Below, piece after piece: positions 32,432-41,271 of a stretch of DNA of 64,000 bases. A program made the position numbers and the translations under genes. The notes below the pieces were generated by a model, which did not search any database, was not told where the DNA came from, and saw only the letters and a list, made by a program, of their open reading frames with translations. Each line of letters opens with the position of its first letter. Position 1 is the stretch's first letter. Source of the stretch: Aureispira anguillae (lineage in GTDB: Bacteria; Bacteroidota; Bacteroidia; Chitinophagales; Saprospiraceae); assembly GCF_026000115.1 (NCBI RefSeq), contig NZ_AP026867.1:3591716-3655715 (forward strand), written 5' to 3'.

Positions 32432-32802
32432 AAAATAGTCAATTCGAAATTCAAACCGCTCCTAATCTAAGTACAGACAATGCCAACGCTATGGCTCCTA
32501 CGGATACCAACCCGAATACGCCTGTACCTGATGCGAGCACCACCACCACAACGACCACCACAGCAACGCCAAGTGATACCGCTCCAACCGATGCAAGTAC
32601 CACGGCAACCACAACTGATAAACCCACTACCACCCAAGAAGACAATGCACCAACAACGCCTAGCACGCCAACCGATGCGATTAGTTGTAAAATCTGTACC
32701 TATTACGATGTAGCAAGATTGGGGCTGATGGGTTCTTTATTTATCTTGTTTTTGGCAATGGCTTATCATTCTATTAAAACCGCCAAATTGCCCAAGGGTT
32801 AA
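32428..32802 (+). CDS. Thr/Pro-rich protein with CxxC and C-terminal membrane helix
   Basis: 124 residues. About residues 15-85 are a Thr/Pro/Asp-rich low-complexity stretch; then CKICTYYD (Cys-x2-Cys) stands just before a transmembrane helix (LGLMGSLFILFLAMAYHSI). E2 57309-57653 repeats this plan (CGYC then helix). The start is a GTG overlapping the previous stop. The design resembles a spike stalk or a membrane-anchored linker. Confidence 0.6.
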   Translation: MKNSQFEIQTAPNLSTDNANAMAPTDTNPNTPVPDASTTTTTTTTATPSDTAPTDASTTATTTDKPTTTQEDNAPTTPSTPTDAISCKICTYYDVARLGLMGSLFILFLAMAYHSIKTAKLPKG

Positions 32803-32862
32803 TACACGGCGTATTTAACCACCAAAGAAAACATTGATTCATTCGCCACTAAATCTAAAACA

Positions 32863-33279
32863 ATGAGCTTAACAGATAGCCAATGGAAGGTTCAAACATT
32901 AGGGGATTCTAGTCCTCCTGACGATTCCACTTCTAGCAATGGAGCTGGAAATTCCAGCCCTCCCGATGATTCCAACAATAACAACAATACAGAAGCTGAC
33001 AAGGATAATAAAGTAACCGTAGATAAGATTTTTGCTAGTTTGGGGTTATTATTTAATGGCGGTGCTAACGTGATTGATTCCGTTGGCAATGTTGCCAATG
33101 GCGGCGGTGCTTCCAGTTCTACTCCTTCTACAAATACAGGAAACAACAACAATACAAACCCTAAAAATCCCGCTAGTCCTTTGTTAATTGGTGGTGGTGT
33201 CGTAGTCGTTTTGTTGTTAATTGGTTTAATCATTTATACCACAAAAAATGGAAACAACAGCAGTAGCCCCAAAGCTTAA
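32863..33279 (+). CDS. Low-complexity membrane protein of the capsid block
   Basis: 138 residues: Ser/Asn/Asp-rich start with two SPPDDS units, a conserved INAGAN/FNGGANVIDSVGNV-type middle, and a C-terminal transmembrane helix (LLIGGGVVVVLLLIGLIIY). E2 homologue 57654-58040. It overlaps the next gene by 32 bases, in another frame; the E2 pair overlaps by 20. Confidence 0.6.
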   Translation: MSLTDSQWKVQTLGDSSPPDDSTSSNGAGNSSPPDDSNNNNNTEADKDNKVTVDKIFASLGLLFNGGANVIDSVGNVANGGGASSSTPSTNTGNNNNTNPKNPASPLLIGGGVVVVLLLIGLIIYTTKNGNNSSSPKA

Positions 33280-34327
33280 GAAAGGCCCTTCGAGCCGCTT
33301 AATTGTTCTTTTGTTTGTCCTGCTTATTGGGGGCGGAATCGGCATCTATTTTTGGGTACGTCCAAAGAAGGATGCAGACGATGAAAAGAAAGAATCGACT
33401 CCCTCTGAGAAAATACCAGGGCGAACCGATTCCTCGACTCATAAGCCAAGCTTAACCCCCGATCAGATTGCTGCAATCTTTGGAAATAGTGGGGGGACTA
33501 CACCGCCACCCGACCAAGATCCTTTGTATTACAATTCTCCTCAAGCTCAGGATTTAATTCGAGCAGAAGCTCAGCGATTACAAGCGAGAGAAGAATACAT
33601 GGACATTTTTAGAGCCAAATACAATATTGGGCATGCCTTGATTCGATTTAACAACGATGCTCAGCATGCAATTGATCAGATGATGGCGAAATTAAACGGT
33701 GTGGACATTGTTAGCCGTCCTACTACTCGTCATTTGACTTTTCCCATTTATGGCACTTATGAGCCGATTGGAAAGTCTTTGCGCTCTGAACTTCAAAACT
33801 TATTAAACCGAGGCTATAAGGGCTTAAATTTAACCCATTTGAGGGATAAAGAAGCGCCTTGGTGGATTGAGTCGATTGAGTTAAATCTATTGGTTGGAAC
33901 AACCAATGCCTTTGTTCCTACACCGTTTGAGATTTGGTCAGAGTTTGGCTTTAGACCTGAGCTCGATCATTATAAGGGCATGAATGGGCATTGGGTCAGA
34001 GATCAGTATTTAACTAAGATTGTCGATCATGGGGGCACCATAGAAATACATGCTTGGGACGTTGGTGCCAAGGCTGCTTATCCAGCAGGAACCCTTTATA
34101 CCTTTGTTCAACGATGGGTTGAAGCCATCGACCATTTGGATAAAATCACCGAATGGGAAGCCTTGCGCTATTTGCAAGAAAAGAAAGGTTGGGTCTTTAC
34201 CTTTATTGATCCTGAAACGGGCGTGGATCACAGTGCTACTGTGGATCCAAGTAGAGATCCTGACATTGATTTTTTTGAGGACAATGGCGATTCTAGTGGT
34301 GGAAAAAAAGATAAACTAAATCAATAA
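33248..34327 (+). CDS. Large membrane-anchored protein of the capsid block
   Basis: 359 residues: a transmembrane helix at about 18-38 (LIVLLFVLLIGGGIGIYFW), a charged linker, then a soluble domain of ~250 residues kept in E2 58021-59067 (FRAKYNIGHALIRFNNDAQHAID; RHLTFPIYGTYEP; LYTFVQRWVEAIDHLDKITEWEALR). Unknown family; Trp/Tyr-rich. It is the largest conserved protein of the block after the ATPase region, so a vertex, spike or penetration protein is conceivable. Confidence 0.65.
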   Translation: METTAVAPKLKKGPSSRLIVLLFVLLIGGGIGIYFWVRPKKDADDEKKESTPSEKIPGRTDSSTHKPSLTPDQIAAIFGNSGGTTPPPDQDPLYYNSPQAQDLIRAEAQRLQAREEYMDIFRAKYNIGHALIRFNNDAQHAIDQMMAKLNGVDIVSRPTTRHLTFPIYGTYEPIGKSLRSELQNLLNRGYKGLNLTHLRDKEAPWWIESIELNLLVGTTNAFVPTPFEIWSEFGFRPELDHYKGMNGHWVRDQYLTKIVDHGGTIEIHAWDVGAKAAYPAGTLYTFVQRWVEAIDHLDKITEWEALRYLQEKKGWVFTFIDPETGVDHSATVDPSRDPDIDFFEDNGDSSGGKKDKLNQ

Positions 34328-34339
34328 ATTCTAAATAAC

Positions 34340-34786
34340 ATGGCAAAAATAAAACAAACCCAAATTGATGAAAAATATCTTTGGATTGGGGGTGGAATTG
34401 TCGTCATTCTATTGGTCATTTTTGTACTGGGTAGAGTCTCTGGTAAAAAAAGCACAGATGAACCAAGCGATGCCAATCCCAATATCAAACCCATTACTGT
34501 TAGCACCGATTCAGGGAATATAGACTGGAATCCTTCTGCTATGGTCAAAAAGGTACATACCGCTTATGTCGTTAATTGGTCAACGGGACGTTGTGAGGTC
34601 TTAACTCAATTGTTAGCCTTGCAAGATGTTCAAATACGAGCCGTTGCCGATGGCTATTTGCAAGTGTATGGCAAGACCTTAAGAAAAGTCTTAAATGAGG
34701 CTTGGGTCGCCTGTTGGAACTTACCGTGGCAGGATGATCCGCACCAACAATTTATCAAGCGTTTGGATGCCTTACAAATCACTTAG
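34340..34786 (+). CDS. Membrane-anchored protein of the capsid block
   Basis: 148 residues: transmembrane helix near the N-terminus (LWIGGGIVVILLVIFVLG), linker and a helical domain with conserved Cys/Arg pattern (STGRCEVLTQLLALQDVQIRAVADGYLQVYG) matching E2 59089-59541 (FSERCNPIKELYNLDAARFMAAVKAYKSKY). Unknown family. Confidence 0.62.
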   Translation: MAKIKQTQIDEKYLWIGGGIVVILLVIFVLGRVSGKKSTDEPSDANPNIKPITVSTDSGNIDWNPSAMVKKVHTAYVVNWSTGRCEVLTQLLALQDVQIRAVADGYLQVYGKTLRKVLNEAWVACWNLPWQDDPHQQFIKRLDALQIT

Positions 34787-34815
34787 ACGCTTTTTTTTTC
34801 TTTGGGAGCTGCTAG

Positions 34816-34899
34816 TTTTAGATGCTAGAGCATTTCATTTTTAGACCTTAGATTTTAGACTAAAATCAAATGATCTAGCATCTAAAATCTAAGGTCTAA
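34816..34899. repeat. Nested inverted repeats, TTAGA family
   Basis: A perfect 19-bp pair (34841-34859 with 34881-34899) is nested with a second pair (TTTTAGATGCTAGA at 34816-34829 with 34873-34886), so two alternative hairpins compete. E2 carries a related hairpin at the same gene boundary (59567-59650). Confidence 0.8.
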
Positions 34900-34965
34900 T
34901 ATCTCAAAAACAGGAGCCTCCAAAGAACACACTTTTATTATTCAACAAATTATACTCAAAAAATC

Positions 34966-35241
34966 ATGGCTGAAGAAATAACCGTTGCAGCAACCGCAAA
35001 AACAACTAAAAAAGGCATTCCTCACAAAAAGCGTTGGGCTGCTCTTATCCTTGTTGTCCTCTTATTTGGTGGACTTAGTTTCTATTACCACCGCAAAATT
35101 AAAGCACTAGAAAAAGAATTAGATAAAAAAAAACAAGCTCCTAAACAGGACGACATCAAAGACAGAACGCTCGTAACCGATAGCACTGATTCTGCCAAAG
35201 AATTGTCGGTGAATGGAGATGTTGACGTTAAAACTCAATAA
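34966..35241 (+). CDS. Small membrane protein with coiled coil
   Basis: 91 residues: transmembrane helix (WAALILVVLLFGGLSFYY) and a Lys/Glu coiled coil (KIKALEKELDKKKQ), then an acidic end (VNGDVDVKTQ). E2 59712-59972 has the same plan and end. It stands two bases before the peptidoglycan-binding protein. Confidence 0.62.
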   Translation: MAEEITVAATAKTTKKGIPHKKRWAALILVVLLFGGLSFYYHRKIKALEKELDKKKQAPKQDDIKDRTLVTDSTDSAKELSVNGDVDVKTQ

Positions 35242-35243
35242 GC

Positions 35244-35663
35244 ATGAAAAGCAGCATCAAAGAATATAAAAAGCCCTTAATTGGGCTAGGACTAATTGCT
35301 CTTGTGATCTTGATTTACGCCACTAAGGAGCAATGGATGAACTTCTTTTTGCCCAAGGGACTGAGCAAAGACAGCAATACGCCAACAAAACAGCCTGTGA
35401 GCACCAATACACCATCTGAAACGATTGATCGAAATCAACTGCTAAAAAAGGGCGATCGGGGCTTGTCCGTTCAGGAGTTGCAACGCCTTTTGAATGCAGA
35501 GCACGACTATCAAAGTCAACACGGCACCGTTCCTATTGAAGCAAAGCTCGTGGTTGATCAGATTTTTGGTGCTAAAACAGAAGCGCTCTTGTTTAAGTTC
35601 ACCAACAAAAAGACCATGAGCATTCATCAATTGCAACTGATTCTAGCCAATCAAAAAAACTAA
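35244..35663 (+). CDS. Membrane-anchored peptidoglycan-binding protein
   Basis: 139 residues: transmembrane helix (IGLGLIALVILIYA), Thr-rich linker, then a PG_binding_1-like domain (LLKKGDRGLSVQELQRLLNAEH ... KLVVDQIFGAKTEALLFKFTNKK), the fold that holds cell-wall hydrolases on peptidoglycan. No catalytic domain is attached. E2 homologue 59974-60357. In a particle it could position the wall-opening enzymes. Confidence 0.75.
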   Translation: MKSSIKEYKKPLIGLGLIALVILIYATKEQWMNFFLPKGLSKDSNTPTKQPVSTNTPSETIDRNQLLKKGDRGLSVQELQRLLNAEHDYQSQHGTVPIEAKLVVDQIFGAKTEALLFKFTNKKTMSIHQLQLILANQKN

Positions 35664-35666
35664 CGT

Positions 35667-35879
35667 ATGCCCATTCCTTTATTAATTCCAATTGTAGCCG
35701 CTGGCGCTGGAGCAACGGGCTATTGGTGGATTACTAGCAAAGCAGAGAACAAGGAGCCGAGCTTCTCCTCTGAGTTGCTGGCTGTCCTCCAACCGCTCTT
35801 AATTATCATCGTTATCCTCTTTGGGCTGCGATGGCTCTACCAACAAGGCAACAGCACTACTAAAAAAAACATAAAATAG
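35667..35879 (+). CDS. Small two-helix membrane protein
   Basis: 70 residues with two hydrophobic helices (IPLLIPIVAAGAGATGYWWI and LLIIIVILFGLRWLY). E2 60373-60573 shares GAGGTGYWWW and LRWLY. Candidate holin or particle membrane protein, by size and place before the lysis enzymes. Confidence 0.6.
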   Translation: MPIPLLIPIVAAGAGATGYWWITSKAENKEPSFSSELLAVLQPLLIIIVILFGLRWLYQQGNSTTKKNIK

Positions 35880-35890
35880 ATTAATTGATT

Positions 35891-36037
35891 ATGAATACTC
35901 CAGAAAATAAAACAACTGTAGAAGGCCCTAATATTTTAGGATTTATCCTAATTGGAGCATCGGCTTTATTGTCCTTAGTAATCCTTGTCTTATGGATTCG
36001 TTGGTTGTATAATTCAGGTGCTCCTAAATGCAAATAA
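35891..36037 (+). CDS. Small single-helix membrane protein
   Basis: 48 residues with one transmembrane helix (ILGFILIGASALLSLVILVLWIRWLY). It ends three bases before the next start and shares the RWLY ending of the previous protein, so it may be a duplicated relative. Not seen in E2. Confidence 0.55.
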   Translation: MNTPENKTTVEGPNILGFILIGASALLSLVILVLWIRWLYNSGAPKCK

Positions 36038-36040
36038 ACC

Positions 36041-36370
36041 ATGAATACTAAAACAAAACTTTTTATTGTGCTTTTGGTGATCGGCATTGGCGGCGGTCTT
36101 GTTTACACCCAGTGGCAAAAACAGAATAAACCCACTATTGAGGCAACAGCACTAAATAAAAACGACAATACAATTGATATAACTTTTAACATGTCCTATA
36201 GAGGAATCCAGTACAAGGAAACTATTCCCTTTGGTACTATATGGATCAAACATCAAAAAGGCTATTCTTTTGAGGTTATCCCTGTCCAAAAGGAAGTTTA
36301 CTTTTTTATCGTAGATAAAGATAAAACAGTGCTTGCCCGAAAAAAAGTAGACGTATCTAAAATCAACTAA
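36041..36370 (+). CDS. Membrane-anchored small protein
   Basis: 109 residues: N-terminal helix (LFIVLLVIGIGGGLVYTQW) then a beta-rich soluble part (TIDITFNMSYRGIQYKETIPFG). Unknown; only in E1. Confidence 0.5.
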   Translation: MNTKTKLFIVLLVIGIGGGLVYTQWQKQNKPTIEATALNKNDNTIDITFNMSYRGIQYKETIPFGTIWIKHQKGYSFEVIPVQKEVYFFIVDKDKTVLARKKVDVSKIN

Positions 36371-36390
36371 TAATCGCTAAATACCAAACC

Positions 36391-36645
36391 ATGAGTTATA
36401 GATTAAAAAAGATTCCGTTTTCCGCTGTTCCTGCCATTCGAAAAGGGCAAATTTTGGTTTTTAAGACAAAAGGAAAAATGAATTATCCTGATGAAACCCT
36501 TGTGCTTAAAGTTCTTGAAAAATGGAACCCTAGAAAGGGGCTATTGGTCGTTACCGCTATTTCTGTAAAAGGATCCGAAGCCGATTTGTATCAATCGGAT
36601 TTTGAGAATGGCGTTGTTTATCGAAGAGTAAAAAAGAGCAGGTAG
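36391..36645 (+). CDS. Small soluble hypothetical protein
   Basis: 84 residues, basic, beta-rich (GQILVFKTKGKMNYPDETLVLKVLEKW), no membrane helix. Unknown; only in E1. The next start follows its stop by one base. Confidence 0.5.
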   Translation: MSYRLKKIPFSAVPAIRKGQILVFKTKGKMNYPDETLVLKVLEKWNPRKGLLVVTAISVKGSEADLYQSDFENGVVYRRVKKSR

Positions 36646-36646
36646 C

Positions 36647-37207
36647 ATGAAAAAAGCCAAGTTCACATTCAACCAAAAGTTAGGCTGGGGAGGGCTTGGC
36701 TTTTTTCTTTTACTTCTTGTTATTTGGTTTAAAAGTCAATCCATCAAAATTATTGATAAAAGCAATCATTTAATGCGTTCTAGTACGAAACAATACGCAA
36801 CTAGAACCCTTGATGTGATTACACAAATTATTGTCCATCATTCTGCTTCTATTGGTCAAATAGCCGAGGACTATGCTCGCTATCATGTCTTATCTAAAGG
36901 TTGGGCAGCAATCGCCTATCACTTCATCATAGAAAAGGATGGAACCATCATACAAGGCAACCCCTTAACCAATATTAGTAACCATACCGCAGGGCAAAAT
37001 ACTAAAAGTATAGGCATTTGTTTGAGTGGTAATTTTAACCTAGAACAGCCAAGCCCCAAACAGCTCAAGAGTCTAAAAAAACTCATTCACCATTTAAGAA
37101 ATCAGCTTCCTCAAGCTTTAGCCGTTTATGGGCATAAAGACCACGGCTCAACTTCTTGCCCTGGTACTAATTTATATCAACAGCTCAACCAATACCAACT
37201 CGCATGA
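36647..37207 (+). CDS. N-acetylmuramoyl-L-alanine amidase (Amidase_2/PGRP), membrane-anchored
   Basis: 186 residues: N-terminal transmembrane helix (GGLGFFLLLLVIWF), then an Amidase_2 domain with zinc ligand His in IIVHHSA, NHTAG, and the closing YGHKDHGSTSCPG with His and Cys ligands. Cleaves muramyl-peptide amides. Its stop overlaps the GH19 start in ATGA. In E2 the same slot is filled by a GH108-like protein instead, so wall enzymes are exchanged between elements. Confidence 0.85.
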   Translation: MKKAKFTFNQKLGWGGLGFFLLLLVIWFKSQSIKIIDKSNHLMRSSTKQYATRTLDVITQIIVHHSASIGQIAEDYARYHVLSKGWAAIAYHFIIEKDGTIIQGNPLTNISNHTAGQNTKSIGICLSGNFNLEQPSPKQLKSLKKLIHHLRNQLPQALAVYGHKDHGSTSCPGTNLYQQLNQYQLA

Positions 37208-37824
37208 AACCACAACACAAACTATATCTTGGAGGAGCAGTGGGGCTGATTGCTGCGATTCTTCTCATTCGAGCTTTTTTGCTAAAGCTCCAGAGAGAAC
37301 GAATTATACAAGCTTGCGAGCAAGCCTTTGGAAACTTAGATACTACTCAAAAGGATTCGATTCGTATTATTGTACAAACCTTTGAGCAATACGGCGACAA
37401 GGATTTTAATAAGCTCATTTATATTCTAGCCACCACCCGACACGAAAGTAACTTTAGACCCATTGAGGAGCGCAGAGCTTCACCTTCTCAAACCGATGTT
37501 TACAATCGTCAGAATGCCTATTGGTATACGGGTTATTATGGGCGTGGTTTTGTCCAACTCACCCACCAGCGCAACTATGCTAAGATGTCTCAGCTCTTAG
37601 GGGTGGATTTTGTTGCCAATCCTGCTTTGGTTTTAAAACCTTCTTATGCCGCTCGTATTTTAGTGCAAGGCATGTTACTAGGGGCTTTCACTCGTAAGCC
37701 TTTAAAGAATTACATCAACAGCTCTAAGGTAGATTTTTATACTGCTCGTAGGGTGGTCAATGGCTTGGATCGGGCACAAAGAATAGAGGGCTATGCTAAT
37801 TTGATTGTTCAATCTATTGTTTAG
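37204..37824 (+). CDS. GH19 family endolysin, membrane-anchored
   Basis: 206 residues: transmembrane helix (LGGAVGLIAAILLIRAFLL), then a GH19 (chitinase/lysozyme) domain with the catalytic Glu in ATTRHESNFRPIEE, the family signature YYGRGFVQLTHQRNY and the C-terminal ARRVVNG-D. It cuts the glycan chain of peptidoglycan. The N-terminal anchor suggests a signal-anchor release or particle-bound form. E2 homologue 61278-61901. Last rightward gene of E1. Confidence 0.88.
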   Translation: MKPQHKLYLGGAVGLIAAILLIRAFLLKLQRERIIQACEQAFGNLDTTQKDSIRIIVQTFEQYGDKDFNKLIYILATTRHESNFRPIEERRASPSQTDVYNRQNAYWYTGYYGRGFVQLTHQRNYAKMSQLLGVDFVANPALVLKPSYAARILVQGMLLGAFTRKPLKNYINSSKVDFYTARRVVNGLDRAQRIEGYANLIVQSIV

Positions 37825-38033
37825 AATTGTACACTTATTTTTGATTTATTCTTTTGTTTTTATTTTGAAGTGCTGATCTTATCGAACTTTGCTAATCTCC
37901 GCAGCTGTTTACCAGGAGAACTTTAAAATAGTTTTTGAATTGTACATCGTAAAAAGATATTATATATATAAGGTAAAATTGATGCAGCTTATTGCCTCAC
38001 CTAACTTTGATCACTAATTGTTTTTACAATTTT

Positions 38034-40427
38034 TTAAATTTTCAACTTATTATACCTTTTAATATATCTCTCATAATTATACCCTAATCTTATAATTTTA
38101 CTTTTATTATTTGCCATGATTTTATGATGAAATTTAATTTTATGCCTATAAGCTCTATCTTTTGTTTTATTTAGTAATTCAGAGTAGTTGAATACTAAAG
38201 TTCCTATTACTGATAGATAGTTTTTTTCTGCATTCGGCAAATTCTTAAAAATATCTCTAGCTTGTTCTAAAAAATTAGTAGATCTTTGAATCTCTTCTGG
38301 AATACTTACTTTTATATAAGTTCCAAAAATCCATAACACAGCACCGTGAGATTTTGTATTTCTCATATATAGATAAGAAAACTCAATAGATTGAATAGCA
38401 TCTTCAAAATATCTAACTGTTTCTTTTTTCTTCCTTTCTTTTTCTTTGCCAAACCACAGGGGTAATAATAATGAAAAAACTCGTGCTTTTGTGAATTTTA
38501 TATATGGGTGATTTGTCATTTTTTCATTTTCATTAAATATTTGAATAATTTTCTTTGCTTCATCTTTGTTGTTATTTTTAACAATAATTTTGGCTTTATC
38601 AAATAACCCAAAGACTTCTGCTATAGCTACTTTATCAATATAGTTTCTAGGGGTCCAATCATCCATAATATCTGCTAGCTTTTTATTTTTCTTTCGTTTT
38701 AGGGATAGATTTTCTAGCTGTTCTTTTATTCTTTTTTTATGTTCCCTTATTCTTGATTTCTCTTTACCTAGTTCAATTTTGTCTGGAAGTAATTTTATTA
38801 AAATAAAACTATTAGCAAATTCATTAATAGTATATTGTTCATTTCTTTTATCTAAAACTAATTTTGAGATTAATTTCCGACAAATGTATTCAGCATCAGT
38901 AATACTCATTTTTGCAAGTTTACTAGCAGAATATAAATCAACAGGTTCATCATATAAAGAAATAACTTTAACTAAGTTTCTAGGAGAGTACCCTTCCTTT
39001 TCCAACTCCTCTAAAGCCTTCTCGAAAGTATTTTTATACATAAAATCGGCAATAATTTCAATATTTTTCGATTCGATAAATTGGAGTTCACTTATTATCT
39101 TATCTATACTGCTTTTTCCTGATTTGATAATTAACAAGGATAGAACTAAAATAAGAGTGTTTCCTTTGGAAACTGCTAAAAGTCCGTTAATTTCATCATC
39201 AGACAATATTACATCTAAGTCATTTTGATCTATATATTGCTCAATAAATTTTTTCCCATCATTTAATTTTCTGAACTCTTTTAAATTGAGGTCATCATCA
39301 GATGGTTCTTCATTTCTAGATGTAATTAAGTATTGGGTATTAAGTGGAGTTCTTTTTATTAACTGAAAAATACTTTCTTTATCCTGCTCAGATAAATTTT
39401 CTAGATTATCAATAACAATTAGTCCTCTATTATATTTTCCACCAACTTCTTCAATATTAGAAATAGCCAGTTTTTTATATAATTTTTGTTGAAAGTCAGA
39501 AAAAGAATCAATTTGCTTATTGATTTCAGCTAACTGAAATTCACCCGAAACTTTAGATACTTTTAATAGTTCATCTTTACTAGAGAAGAATAAAATGAAG
39601 TCAAAAAGTAATTTTCCTTCTGAGTCATCAATTTTTTTCAATAGCCGATAAATGAATTCTAAAACTAGAGCTGTTTTTCCAACACCTCCATATCCATAAA
39701 TAGCAAAAGAGCCAGCTGTTCTATAAAATTCACCTTTACCTAGTATAGCTGTATTTAGTTTATTCAATTCATTTTCTCTACAAACAATTTTAGGGTGAGA
39801 ATACCCTACCTCATTTAAATTGTGTATTTTAACATTCGTGTTGTTTATTTGATTTAGGAATTCTTCAATTTTACTTTGAATGGTTGAAGATTGAACATAC
39901 CAAAAATACATACCACTTAGGCTACGAATTAACTTTGTTACAAATATAGTTGTAAACTTAGCGTCTTGAATTGTTACTCTATTTGAAGCAGGATGAGATA
40001 AAACATTTCTTATACTATGGTATATTTTTGAGTGATAGAGAAATTCTTCAGTAGAAGAGAAATGATTTAAAATCCCAGTGTTATGAAAGGATATATTAAA
40101 AAATATGGTAATATAATCGAGTAACTCACTTACATACGGAACATTATTATCATAACTATGTGTTTTAAGGGAATTTTCGCAAAGATTTATAGTGTTATAA
40201 TGATCACGAGCTTTTTTAATATGACTTTTTAGCTTGTTTTTCATTTTATGGGTATGCAAAATGGATGTTTTTTCAAATTTTGAGTTTGCCTCCATTAATG
40301 CATCATAAAATTCTCCAAAAGTAGGGAAGTTTATTTTTAACTTATTAACAATAAAGGATCTATAACCAACTTCAAAACTTTTAATTATCTCATCTAGTTT
40401 AAAGGTTTGTTTAGTGGATAAATACAT
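38034..40427 (-). CDS. STAND (NB-ARC) ATPase with HEPN-like N-terminus (cargo)
   Basis: 797 residues. The nucleotide-binding domain has Walker A GYGGVGKT at 245-252, Walker B RGLIVIDNLENL and a sensor-like QYLITSRNE, typical of NB-ARC/STAND switches of antiphage and programmed-death systems. The N-terminal ~200 helical residues hold Arg140-x4-His145 (IRNVLSHPASN), the catalytic signature of HEPN RNases, which would make this the effector. The C-terminal ~250 residues are helical and TPR-like, a probable sensor. It faces the prophage genes and sits between them and attR, the cargo slot. Confidence 0.75.
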   Translation of the reverse strand: MYLSTKQTFKLDEIIKSFEVGYRSFIVNKLKINFPTFGEFYDALMEANSKFEKTSILHTHKMKNKLKSHIKKARDHYNTINLCENSLKTHSYDNNVPYVSELLDYITIFFNISFHNTGILNHFSSTEEFLYHSKIYHSIRNVLSHPASNRVTIQDAKFTTIFVTKLIRSLSGMYFWYVQSSTIQSKIEEFLNQINNTNVKIHNLNEVGYSHPKIVCRENELNKLNTAILGKGEFYRTAGSFAIYGYGGVGKTALVLEFIYRLLKKIDDSEGKLLFDFILFFSSKDELLKVSKVSGEFQLAEINKQIDSFSDFQQKLYKKLAISNIEEVGGKYNRGLIVIDNLENLSEQDKESIFQLIKRTPLNTQYLITSRNEEPSDDDLNLKEFRKLNDGKKFIEQYIDQNDLDVILSDDEINGLLAVSKGNTLILVLSLLIIKSGKSSIDKIISELQFIESKNIEIIADFMYKNTFEKALEELEKEGYSPRNLVKVISLYDEPVDLYSASKLAKMSITDAEYICRKLISKLVLDKRNEQYTINEFANSFILIKLLPDKIELGKEKSRIREHKKRIKEQLENLSLKRKKNKKLADIMDDWTPRNYIDKVAIAEVFGLFDKAKIIVKNNNKDEAKKIIQIFNENEKMTNHPYIKFTKARVFSLLLPLWFGKEKERKKKETVRYFEDAIQSIEFSYLYMRNTKSHGAVLWIFGTYIKVSIPEEIQRSTNFLEQARDIFKNLPNAEKNYLSVIGTLVFNYSELLNKTKDRAYRHKIKFHHKIMANNKSKIIRLGYNYERYIKRYNKLKI

Positions 40428-41041
40428 AGATAAATTCTTCTTAGTTTAAGAAATAGGAGTTACATTTAAATGTATAAAATACATTACTTATTTTATAATA
40501 ATTCTATATTTTATTTAAAGATCTATTGAGCAAGTTTAATAAATAATTTATTGGTTAATGCAGAAGATAATTGCATTTAGACTCTCATCTTCACCAAAAT
40601 CTCACTAATAACCAAATACTTGTACGGCAAAATTGGATTTCATTTTTTAGAAATTAACTTTAAATTTTGTACAGCAATAAAATATATATTATCCTATTTA
40701 CTCATCAAGAGAGAGGGACTTCTTGATGGAAATGGCTTAGTAGACGCTATATGATATATATGTATCATGTAACTTGATAAAAGTTAATATATCAAAGAGC
40801 TATTCTAGATTGATAAAGTTATCAAAAACTTGATATAACTCTATTTACAACAGAACAAATCAAGCTGCTCTAAATATTAAATCCAACAAGCTATCCCATT
40901 AATGAAAAACAGAATACAAATATTTTCAAAAAAATATTAATTAAATATTACACCTATAAAAAGCGTTACCAAGTTGTTACTCAATTCAGCGCAAACTCCA
41001 TAAGCAACTAACTAACAAAAAGATATAAAAAACTTTTTTCC
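40428..41041. other. Gene-free A/T-rich right end of E1
   Basis: No gene is supported here. Visible structures are a stem CATCAAGA ... TTCTTGATG (40703-40729), a palindrome TTGATAAAGTTATCAA (40810-40825) and further TTGATA copies between about 40770 and 40840. They may be recombinase or excisionase sites near attR; A/T-richness makes chance matches likely. Confidence 0.4.
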
Positions 41042-41059
41042 TCTTGTCCTGGGCACTAT
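41042..41059 (+). other. attR of E1 and attL of E2
   Basis: Exact second copy of the 18-base core TCTTGTCCTGGGCACTAT found at the tRNA-Leu 3' end (9711-9728). The E2 recombinase starts 213 bases to the right, the same geometry as in E1, so E2 inserted at this secondary tRNA end or the reverse. Confidence 0.88.
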
Positions 41060-41271
41060 CAACACGTTGCATTCGATTGCAAAAAGAACCAGAAGACTAG
41101 TAAAAATCGCCGTTTCGACTAGTTTTTTGGTTTTCTTTTTTATTCCATGTTACGTTTCGTTTACATACTTCTACATTGTTTTTCGGTACCCATTCGGTAC
41201 CCGTTTTGTTCCCATATTAATACTTGATTAAAGGAGTTTTTTCATTTTCTTTAATTTTTAGTATTAAAACC

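Larger units (their letters stand above)
9711..41059. mobile_element. Integrated element E1 (putative tail-less prophage, ~31.3 kb)
   Basis: Bounded by the two 18-bp att copies. It contains a tyrosine recombinase next to attL, repressor and early genes, a putative replication gene, a P-loop ATPase of packaging type, a block of small membrane proteins with a capsid candidate, peptidoglycan hydrolases and defence-like cargo at both ends. No terminase, portal or tail genes were seen. Most modules have a counterpart in the same order in E2. Confidence 0.8.

Noticed and set aside
9711-41059. Integrative conjugative element
   Set aside because: No relaxase, coupling protein or VirB/Tra genes are visible; the ATPase is small and sits with membrane proteins and wall hydrolases.
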